Source of the DNA: a virus
Strand: one strand, 5' to 3'
DNA: 24,672 bases
IMG/VR virus record: IMGVR_UViG_3300048919_000202
Span: 1 to 24,672 of that record
Position numbers and translations under genes: made by a program. How positions within the stretch are numbered: the first letter of the stretch is position 1; each line of letters starts with the position of its first letter. The notes under the pieces are model-generated. The model saw only the letters and a program-made list of their open reading frames with translations, had not been told where the DNA came from and made no database searches. Below are positions 1-10,300 of the stretch, one piece after another.

Positions 1-1245
1 ATCAGTGACGGTATCTCACTGGGTACGCAAATGATCGGCGCCTACCAGCAGAATCAAGCGTACAAGGATCAGCAGGAGGTCAAGAGCGTCATGTCTAAAG
101 GCATGACCGATGCCAAGCAGGCAACAAGCGATGATATTGCCGCTAACTCACAGGTGGGCAGCAAAGCCAACGCCAGCGACACCATGACTATGCCGACCTA
201 TGACGACACGCGCGGCAACAGCTATGCCAGTGCCGACGATCAAGCCAAGGCCGCCAAGAAGAACGCGCCTTTGCCGGAAGACTTCTACCTGCGCGACGTG
301 GTGCCGAAGATTAAAGAAACCTACATTTCTCAAGGCAATCAGGCTGGCGCGGATGCCTGGGACAAGTGGACGCAGGACAAGCAGGCCCAGGCCGGCATGA
401 AGAACTGGACCCAAGCGCTGCGTTCGGCGCAGGTGGGCGACTTCAAGGGCTACGCCGACCACATGGTCAAGGCCTACAACACCCCGGGTTATTACGACGA
501 CGGGTTGCATGCCGAAGGTTATGACCTGGTTAAGGACAAGGACGGCAACACCACTGGCCTGACCCTGAAGATGAAAAACAAGGAAACCGGCGAGCAGTTC
601 GCGCAGACCATTCACGGCCAGGACGACATGATTCAGGCCGGGATCGGCTTGCTCGAACCGGCCAACGCCTTCAAGGTCACCATGGCCCGGGCCGATGCCG
701 CAACCGCCGCGCAGGCCAAAGCCGGGCTGGAAGTGGCTAAGACCAACAACGGCATGATCCGCGACAACAACAAGGTGGCGGTACAGACCCAGGCCAACAG
801 TCAGTTGGAGAATCAGCGCGCCGGCAACGCCTTGAACCTGCAAGCCACCGGCAAGCAACTCGACGTGCAGAACGCTGGCGCCGCGCTGAACAACAAGGTC
901 GAGGTGCTGAAAAAGGCCGGCTATGACGAGAAGTTTATCAAGGATGCGTTGCCACAAATCCTCGGTATCGGTCAGTACAAGAAGCCCGCCGATCCGCAGG
1001 AAACCCGGCGCATGCTGTTTCAGGCGCGCTTGAGCGACTTCAACTTTACCCGCAAGACCCCGCAGCAGCAGGCGGCGCAGATCGAGCAGGACATGCAGCT
1101 GATCGGTGGCGGTAGTGGTGGAGGTAGTGCGCCAGCCAATCCAATGTCTGGTGGTTTGCCGGGCGGTCAAGCCTCGGCGGCGCCGGCCAGCAAAACCCCG
1201 ATGATCTTCGACACGAAAACCGGCCAGATGATCCCATACCAGTAA
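1..1245 (+). CDS. internal virion/ejection-type protein, 5' end missing
   Basis: The frame is open from the first base, and residues before the first Met (position 31) read plausibly, so the true start lies outside the window and about 414 C-terminal residues are seen. The protein is hydrophilic and rich in Ala, Gln, Lys and Asn. Its middle (about nt 660-900) is a long helical, probably coiled-coil stretch, and a Gly/Ser linker (about nt 1105-1130) leads to a short Pro/Ala/Gly tail ending at TAA 1243-1245. No enzyme motif or membrane segment is visible. It lies directly upstream of the giant polyvalent gene on the same strand, which is where podovirus-like phages keep internal or ejection proteins. 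The role is inferred from position and composition only; I do not recognise a named family. Confidence 0.7.
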   Translation: MSDGISLGTQMIGAYQQNQAYKDQQEVKSVMSKGMTDAKQATSDDIAANSQVGSKANASDTMTMPTYDDTRGNSYASADDQAKAAKKNAPLPEDFYLRDVVPKIKETYISQGNQAGADAWDKWTQDKQAQAGMKNWTQALRSAQVGDFKGYADHMVKAYNTPGYYDDGLHAEGYDLVKDKDGNTTGLTLKMKNKETGEQFAQTIHGQDDMIQAGIGLLEPANAFKVTMARADAATAAQAKAGLEVAKTNNGMIRDNNKVAVQTQANSQLENQRAGNALNLQATGKQLDVQNAGAALNNKVEVLKKAGYDEKFIKDALPQILGIGQYKKPADPQETRRMLFQARLSDFNFTRKTPQQQAAQIEQDMQLIGGGSGGGSAPANPMSGGLPGGQASAAPASKTPMIFDTKTGQMIPYQ

Positions 1246-1253
1246 CCCCGCTA

Positions 1254-1317
1254 CCCTCGGTCGCGCGTTGGCGCTAGAATCAGTCCATCTGTTTCGATAA
1301 TCCAACCGCGCCGAGGG
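1254..1317 (+). promoter_or_regulatory. long mRNA hairpin covering the Shine-Dalgarno of the giant gene
   Basis: In the 80-base gap before the GTG at 1326, bases 1254-1260 pair with 1311-1317, 1262-1265 with 1307-1310, and 1267-1271 with 1302-1306. This makes 16 base pairs interrupted only by single-base bulges at 1261 and 1266, with a 30-base loop (1272-1301). The 3' arm contains GAGGG (1313-1317), the Shine-Dalgarno for the GTG eight bases further on. The 5' arm begins nine bases after the upstream stop, so a terminating ribosome would disturb it. It could couple translation of the two genes, act as an RNase III site, or both. No U-tract follows, so it is not a terminator. The pairing is read directly; its function is inferred. 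Confidence 0.6.
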
Positions 1318-1325
1318 CATCACCT

Positions 1326-4300
1326 GTGGCTGAAAACCTTTTTCTCAAGTCGCCCTCCGCGATTGCCCCCACTGCCACGGCGCCCACTGCGCCGCCCATG
1401 CCCAACCTCCAGACCCTGCCACCGCGCAGCTCCAGTGCCGGTCCGCTGACCTCCAGCGCCGCGACCGTCATGAGTCAAGGCCTGTTGCCGCCACCAGACC
1501 TTCAGCCCCTGTTCGAGAAATACTCCGCTGAAACCGGCGTGCCGCTCAATGTGTTGTCGGCCCTGGCGCAGCAGGAGTCGGGCTACAACCCCAATGCCAT
1601 TGGTGAAATGACCAAATGGGGCCAGGCCAAAGGCATGCTGCAAAACCTCGACAGCAACGCCAAGAGCTTGGGGATCAACCCGTTCAATGCGGAACAGTCG
1701 ATTGCCGGCGCGGCGCGGCAGCTGCGCGAGCGACTGGACAAGGGTTACAGCATGGAAGATGCGGTGAAAGCCCACTTCGGGGGTGATAACCGTGAGCAGT
1801 GGGGCGAGAAGACCAACGCCTACGGGCAAGAGGTGCTGGCCAAGGCCGGGATCATCGGCGACCAGCTGATGGCCGGAAAGCAGAAGGCCGCACCTGTCTC
1901 GCCGGGCAATGACCTGGCCGCGATTCAAGCGGAAATGGATGCCAAGGAGCCAGGGCGTTACAAGGTGATCGACCCGGCTGATATCGCTCAGCGCGACCAG
2001 CAGCGCGCCACCCTCGCCAGCGGCAAGGACGCTTTGCAGAATGCACAGCAGGCTACGGGCGCCTATCAAGCCCCTTCGCCGCTGACCCTGACCAATCAGC
2101 AGGCCGTCGAAGACCGGGTGAACAGCGCGCCAGCGCCCTCGCCACTGACGCCGACCAACCAGGAACTGGTGCAAAAGGGCATGGCGCCGGTCGATACACG
2201 CCCGGAAGATGGCTTTGCCGCCGCCACCGGCAAACAATTGCAGAACTTCGGCCCGCACATGAAAGACGCCGTGGCTGGTCTGGTGCGCATGGGCAGCGAG
2301 AGCATCGACAACGCCACCCTGGTCGGCAACGCGGGTAGCTCCGGCATCATCCAGCGCATGCAGGATAATGGCGACATCATCATGGTGCAGAACGATCGGG
2401 GGCAGAACACCCCGACCCTGCGCAACGGCAAGCTGGCCGACGAAGCGAACATTGCCGCGTTCATTCGCGCCAATGCCGGCGAGCTGATGTCGCCTGATGA
2501 GGCTGGCGCACTGATCGGCATGAAGCCGCGCGCCGTCACCGAGTGGGCGCAGAAGACCGCCAAGCAAGCCAAGCTCGACACCATCGAGGTACGCCCGGAT
2601 GGCCCGCTGGCCAAATACGGCAGCATGATCATTGGCTCGACGGCGGAAATGATCCCGGCGCTGGCCGCTTCGGCGATCACCCGTAACCCGGCCGTGGGCA
2701 TGTCGTTAATTGGCGGCCAGGTCACCGGGCAAGGCTACAACAAGGGCCGATCCGGCGGGCTGAACGCGCAGGACGCTGGTAATTACGCCATCGCGCAGGG
2801 CATGGCCGAGGCCATCCCGGAATACCTGCCGATTCATGCCATCCTCGAACCCGGCAAGAACTTCTTCAAGGGCCTGCTCAAGGCCGGCGCTGCCGAGTCG
2901 GTGCAGGAAGGCGTGACCCAGATCATCCAGGATGGTCTGGACAAGGGTTCGATTGATCCGAACATGACGTGGGCGCAGGCGCGGCAGAACCTGGCCGATG
3001 CCATGATCACCGGTGCCGGCGCCGGTATGGCGCTAAAGGCGGGCGTGCACGGCCTTCAAAAAGCCGCCGATGCGATCCCGACGCGCGACCGTGAAGCCGA
3101 GGCGGCCGCCGCCGCTCAGGCCCAGCCCGCTCCCGCAGCCGAGCCCCAGCCACCACAGGCGCCCGAGGCTGCAACTGTCGCGCCGGCGCCAGCCCCCACC
3201 GGTCCACTGACCCGTGCCGCGCAGCACTACGTCGCGCCCGAGCCAGTAGTAGCCCCCGCAGCAGCAGAGCCAGCTGGGGAGCCGGTCACCGTGCGCAGCT
3301 CCGACGGTGAAATGGCCGGCACCCTGCAGGACTACCAAGACCACGGCCAGGGCCAGTGGACCGCGCGCGTGCTGGCCGACGACGGCAACGCCTACGACTT
3401 CACCCAAGACGATGGCGTACAGCTGGAACGCGCCAGTGCGCCGATCGCGCCAACGGCTGAGCCAGCGCAACCGGCGCAGGCCACCCCTGAGCCAGCACCA
3501 GCGGACAACATCCCGACGCTGACCGATGTAGTAGCGCCTGAAGCCTCGCCCGACTACACGTCGATGGACGTGCCGTCGTTGCGCGCCGAACTGAAAGCCA
3601 CCGCGACCGCGATCAAGGCCGACCCGAAGAACAAGGCGTTGACCAAGCGGCGCAGCGCCATTGAAAAGGCAATCAAGGCCGGCATCAACACCGCCGACAA
3701 GGCGCCGGCTGTCACCGAACTGACCGGCGACAAGATCGATAAGCAATGGTCGCGCTTCGCCGATGACTCGGGCAGCCTCAACGTGCCACGCGCCGACATG
3801 CCGCAGATCAAGGCCGAGCACCGTGGCGCGATGGTCAACTTTCTCAATGCGCGCGACATCGCCCACACGCAGGAAGAAGTCCCGGCCAGCAGCCTGAAGC
3901 CAACGCAGGAAGAGTTCAGCCCGGCCAAGGTCAAGAAAGCCTTGGGTTATGAAGGCGGCGACCGTTCGATCCTGATTTCCAGCGACAACCATGTGCTCGA
4001 CGGCCATCACCAGTGGCTGGCCAAGGTCGATGGCGATCAGCCGGTGAAGGTCATTCGCCTGGACGCACCGATCCAACAACTGCTCGACACCGTGCGCGAG
4101 TTCCCCAGTGCCGAGACGGCCAATGGTGCGACCGCCGCACCAGCGCCAACAGCTGAGCCGACTAATAGCTTGTCGCGCACTGCCAGTTGGGCGATCCGCG
4201 ATAAGGCGACCGGCGAAGTGGTCATGGAAACCTTCGATAAGAAGAAGGTCGACGCGCTGAACACCGACAAATACGAGGCGGTGCCGATTCAGCAGCACCT

Positions 4301-7300
4301 GGCCGAAGTCAATCAGTCGATCAAGGCCGGTGATGAGACGGGTAAGATCAAGCCGGCCGCTGCAACAGAACCGGCCAAACCTGCATCAAAACCGGTGGAA
4401 ACTGCATCGCCAGCGCCTAAACCTGCATCAGCAGTGACCGAACCGGCATCGAAACCGCAGACGCCGCAACAGAAGGCCAAGGCCCGCGCCGAAGCCCAGC
4501 GTCAGGCCGCGCGCGACCGTATGGGCGGAATCAAGGAGGGCGAGCAGTTCATCCCGTCCGCTGACGTGGGTTACATCAGCGGCGGTGAAACCTACACTGT
4601 CGACAGCATCGACAGCAAAGGCAACGTCTACGTTAAGCGCAGCGGCACCAACAGCGGCACCCACCTGTCGCACGCCGACTTCAACGGGGCCGAGCATAAG
4701 GGCGTGACCTTTGCCAAGGTCGAGCCAGCAGCCCCGGCAACCCGTGCAGAAACTGCACCCGTTCAACCAGCCATGGAAACACCAACAACCCCGGCCGAAA
4801 CCGCCGCTGAACTGGTGAAGTCCGCCGAGTACGGCGCTAGCAACAAGCTGGTAAGCCAAGACCGCGCGGCCGAACTGCGCGAGCGCCTGAAGAAGAAACT
4901 CAACGGCTCGCAGCTGAACAGCGGCATCGATCCGGAAATTCTCGCGCTCGGCACCGAGCTGGCGGTGTTCCACATCGAGGCCGGCGTGCGTCAGTTCGCC
5001 GCCTTCGCCAAGACCATGGCCGAAGACCTAGGCCAGCCGCTGGAGAAAGTTCGACCGTACCTGCGCAGCTGGTTTAACGGTGCGCGCGACATGATGGAAG
5101 ACGCCGGCCACTCGGTCGACGGCATGGACAACGCCGACACCGTGCGCGCCGAACTGGCAAAGCTGGATCAGGCGCCGGCCACTGAGGCAAAAAGCGCCCC
5201 CGTTCAAACCGCCCCGGCAACTACCGATAAATCCTCGGCAGTTCAAGAACCAGCCGAAGAATCACCGACCCTAGCCACTGGCGTGTACAGCCATAAGCAG
5301 CACCCGGAAGTGACAGCTACGGTCAGCCAGACGGATAAGGGCTACGCTATTGAGTGGGCGCCTGATGATGTTCAGGAGTTCAAAGGTAAACATGCGGTCG
5401 CCAAAGCACAGGCGGCGCTATCTAAAGAGGGTTACACCCTCAACGAGGAATCTGATGCAACAAGTCCCAGCGAGCGTGTGGAACCAAATCGCCCAGACCG
5501 AACCGCTGCAAAATCCGTCGATGCGCCTGCTGTTCGCAATGAGCCAGCCGCAGCTGGACGCCGCACTGGCGAGCCAGGCGCAAGCGCTGTCGACAGCGGG
5601 GCAGACGGACAGCGTAATCAACGCCTACCAGCTGATGGCGCCGCTGCTGGCCGAGAATCAGGCGATCAGCGCGTACATCAACCGGACGGGGCATTCCGAC
5701 CTACGCTCGGCGATGCCGGAAGTGTTGAACCCGCCCGAAGCGGTGGCGATAGCGACACAGGAAAACCCGTTGAGCGCGAACGAGCAGCGCACATTGTTGA
5801 CACTGCTCCGGCCACTGATGCCGACGAGTTCAGTCAACGTCTAGCCGCGCAAAAGCAAGCGACCGGCACCAAGACCGTTCGCGGCGACCAAGCCAACATC
5901 GATAAAGCCTTGCCCCTCCTGCTGGAGCCTCAGCGCGGCGACGTGCTCAAGGCCGAGCAGCGTTTCGCTGTGGGCAACGGCATGCTGCTCACCAACGGCA
6001 CCGGCACCGGCAAGACCGCCAGCGGCATGGGCCTCGTTGTGCGCTCGATCAACGCCGGCAAGCCCAACGCCCTGGTGGTGGTGCCAAGCGACAAGATCGC
6101 CTCGGACTGGATCAAGTTCGCCAAGATGCTGGGCGTGAACCTGAAGCAACTGGAAAGCACCAGCGACAACGGCACAGACGGCCAGGTCATCACCACCTAT
6201 GCCAACTTCGGCGCCAACGATAGCTTAGCCCTGCGCGACTGGGATCAGGTCGTGGCCGATGAGGCGCATTACCTGTCGAGCAACGAGAAGGGTGAAGGCA
6301 CGGGCGCGCTGGCCAAACTGCAAGGCTTGACCGGTCACCCGGATGGCTTCTATCAGTGGGTGCGTGAGCGCAACCCGAAAGAATGGGGCGCCTACAAGGA
6401 GGCAATGAACGCCAGCCGCGACGCAGCGAAAGATTCCGCCACCACCCAAACGCAGAAAGACCAGCTGGCCGAAGTTGAAGGTAAGCAAAAGGCGCTGTGG
6501 GACGCTATCGAGAAGCCGGCCAAGAAAGCCTGGCAAGACCGCTGGGCCAAGCAGCAAGACCTGCCGAAAACCCTGTTCCTCTCGGCCACCCCGTTCGCCT
6601 ACGTCAAAAGCGTGGACTACGCCGAGGGTTATCTGTTCGATTACGTTGATCCGGCCGAGCGCTTCAGCAACAAGGCGGAAATAGCCGGTTCGGCCTACAA
6701 CAGCGGCGATGCGCGTGAAAAGTTTTTCATGCAGCACTTCGGCTACCGCATGCGTTACAACAAGTTGACCGCGCCGGAAGCCGGGGTGGATTCCGAACTG
6801 ATGGAGCAAGGTTTTAACCAGCACCTGAAGGACATCGGCGCCCTATCGGGCCGACGCCTGGAAGTGCCGTATGACTACGACCGCAAGTTTGTGATGGTCG
6901 ATGACGCCGTGGGCCAGAAGATCGACCAAGGCCTGGCCTTCCTGCGCGAGCATGCTGACGGCAAGTACCGCAAGGTCTATGACGCGGTCATGGCGACCTT
7001 CGACTACCAGCGCCGCATGTACCTGCTGGAATCGATCAAGGCCAAGGCCGTGGTGCCAATGATCAAGGAGCACATGGCGCTGGGCCGCAAAGTGGTGGTG
7101 TTCCACGACTACAACAAGGGCGGCGGCTTCGATCCGTTCAACGCCGGACTGGCCAGCATTACCGAGGCGGATGTCCGCGCGCTGGCCCGCGAAGCCTTTG
7201 CCGCGCGCCCGGACATCTTCAAGAAGATGGACCTGACCGGCCTGTACTCGCCGATTGAAACCCTGTCGGCGGCCTTTCCTGACGCACTGTTCTTCAACGG

Positions 7301-10300
7301 CACCGTGCCGAAAGCCAAGCGCCGCGCCAATGCCGACACCTTCAACGACGACACCAGCGGCAAGGACTTGATTGTCTTGCAGTCGGACGCCGGCCGCGAA
7401 GGCGTGAGCTTGCACGACACCACTGGCCAGCACATGCGCGTGCTGATCAACCTCGGCATGCCAGGCAAACCGGTGGCCGCGATCCAGATCGAAGGCCGCA
7501 CCTACCGCACGGGCCAGGCCAGTGATGCCGCGTTCCGCTACCTGACCACCGGCACCGCCTGGGAAGCCAGCGCCTTTGCCAGCAAGATCGCCGAGCGCGC
7601 CTCGACCGCTGAAAACTTGGCGCTGGGCACCGAAGCCCGCGGTTTGAAACAATCCTTCATCGACGCCTACAACGGCGCCGAAGACCTGGCCCCGAGCGCC
7701 GAGGATGGCAAGGGCGGCAAGGCACTGGATCGTGAGTTGGGCGCCGCTTCGACGCTGACCCCGTTCAACCGGGCCAAGGCCTTTTACTTCGCACAGCAGA
7801 AGAACACCAAGCGCCGCGACCAGCGCGAAGGCACCGACTATTTTGCCACCCCGGAACCGGTCGGCTTCAAGATGGCCGAGTGGGCGAACATCCAGAAGGG
7901 TGACGACGCGCTGGAACCGTCGGCCGGGCATGGCGCCATCGCGCGCTTCTTCCCGCCGCAAACCAACGTCACCATGGTCGAGCCGAGCTATGACCTGTCG
8001 CAGCGGGCGGCCCTGGCCAACGGCAACGCGCGGATCATCAACGACAACTTCGAGTCGTTGCACCGGACCAACAAGTACGACGCCGTGGTGATGAACCCGC
8101 CTTACGGCAACGGCGGCAAGACCGCCATCGAGCACGTCGCCAAAGCCGCACAGCACCTGCGCGAAGGCGGCCGGATCGTCGCCTTGATTCCGCGCGGCGG
8201 CCTGACTGACAAGCGCCTGGCATCCTTCTTGGAAAGCGAAGAGGCGCAGAGCCTGCACCGAGTGGCCACCTTTGTCATGCCGGCCTCGACCTTCGAGCGC
8301 GCCGGTACGTCGGTCAACACGCAGGTCATCGTGCTGGAGAAACACAGCAACCCGGACGACGCATTGAACATCCATGCGCGCACGGTCGACCTGAGCAATG
8401 CCCAATCGACTGGCGAACTGTTCGACCGCATCGAGCACTTGGACCTGCCCGACCGCATGCCGAGCAGCAAACCCGAGCCGAAGCCGGTCATGATTGAGCA
8501 CGTCACCGGCAAGGGTAAAACCATCACCGGTATCGTGCGCACCGACCTGACCAAGGATGAAGCCAAGGAAATCGACCCGTACACCTTCCCGAAAAACGGT
8601 GGCTTCTTCATCCGATCCAAGTACCTGGGCGACGGTAATCGCCTGTCGGTGGCCACCCCGGTCGGCGAACCGGCTTCGCATGAAGAAGTACGCGACGCCA
8701 TCACCCAAGGCCCGTTCGGCCCGGTGGTCAAGAAGCTGATCGATGCCGGGCACATCGTGGTTCACGGCAACGTGCAATCGCTGCCCGACGGCGTCACCCC
8801 TGTGCGCGGCATGCAGGCGGTCACTACGCCCGACGGCACTGTGCACTTGATCGCAGCCAACCTGACCCCGGGCAATGCCAACGGCGTGCTGCTGCATGAA
8901 ATGTTTCACAGTGGTGGCGAGCAGCTGGTCGGCTCCAAGCGCTGGGCCGAGCTGATGCAGCGCCTGGACGCTTTGCACCGTCAGGCCGAGCAATCCACCG
9001 GCAAGGCCCGTGAAGTGTTTGACCGCGCCCGTGAGCGCGTCAAGCAGGCGCAGGATCAAGGCGCGGTTGCCGATGGCATGACTGCCGAAGAGTTCGGCGC
9101 CTACGCCATTGAAGAGCACGCGCAGCTGCCGGCCGCCTTCCGCAAGTGGGTCGACGACCTGGTGGGCGCCATCAAGCACTGGCTGTTCAGCCGCTACGGC
9201 AAGCAACTGGGCCAGGTCACCCCGGCGCAACTGCGTGCCATGGCCAAGGATGCGTTGGTGTCGATGGCCCTGGCCAAGCGTGGCGAGCTGTTCGGCCCGG
9301 CCGGGACCATGTTCAGCGTCAAGTTGTCGGAGCACTTCGACGACATCAAGAACAATGCCGACGCCACCAGTTTCAGCGACAAGATCGGTCCGGTGAAACT
9401 GCCGCAGCGGATGGCGGATCGCTGGCGCCAACTGACCGATAACCTCGGTCTGCGCATTCGCCAGGCAGCCGTCGACCGTTACGCGCCACTGATGCGCAAC
9501 GACCAAGCCCTGTACGGCGCCGACACCCTGGAAGGCTCGATTGCCTCCAGTTCGTGGGTGTTGGCACGCATGAGCCAGGCCGCAGGCGGCGCGGTAGATG
9601 CCTTGCTGCATCACGGCCGCATCTACCTTGATCCGGTGGAAAAGGTCATTGACCTGCACGACAACAGCAAAGGCTTGGGCGACACCCTGAATAAGCTCGG
9701 TAGCGTGGCGGAAATGACCCGTTTCATGGGTTGGATCGCGGCCAACCGATCCAAGCGCCTGCTCGGCGAAGGCCGTGAAAACCTGTTCACCCCGGCCGAA
9801 ATCGAGGCCGGTATCAAGTTCAGCGGTGGCAAACTGGCTGACGGCAAGAGCCGGAGCATTCTCTATCAGCAAGTGTGGAAAGAGTTCCAGCAGCACCGCG
9901 ACGACGTGCTGGGCATTGCCGAGCAGTCGGGCATCATCACCCCTGAGCAGCGCGCTACCTGGAGCGATGAGTTTTATGTACCGTTCTATCGGGTGATCGA
10001 CAGCGAAAACCTCGGCGGCCCATCCTCGGGCGGCGGTGGTCTGTCGCGTCAGCAGGCATTCAAAAAACTCAAGGGCGGCAAGCAGCACCTCAACGACTTG
10101 CTGGAAAACACCCTGCTCAATTTCCACCACCTGGTGCAAGCCAGCCTGAAGAATCAGGCCGCGACGCAGGCCATGGACAACGCCGAGCAGCTGGGCATTG
10201 CCGACAAGACTACCGAGGCGCACCGCGACAAGAAGGCCAGCACCTTCGTCATGGAGAACGGGATTAAGCAGTGGTACAACGTCAACGACCCGCTGACCTT

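Noticed and set aside
148-2567. Two long - strand frames across the first genes
   Set aside because: Same antisense shadow effect. The + strand frames have domain matches and ribosome sites while these do not.
3100-5260. Pro/Ala-rich repeats in the polyvalent gene as mobile or CRISPR-like repeats
   Set aside because: They are irregular protein linkers between modules, with no repeated unit or spacer at the DNA level.
5350-5454. Upstream extension of the nested frame to an earlier Met
   Set aside because: Here the polyvalent frame is clearly the protein-like one and the extension is Arg/Ser-rich noise. GAGGA places the start at 5455.
5445-5850. Interpretation of the nested stretch as two compensating frameshift errors
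   Set aside because: The stretch has its own Shine-Dalgarno, ATG and in-frame stop at its ends, and both junctions fall at module borders. This suits a separate gene better. It is not fully excluded without relatives.
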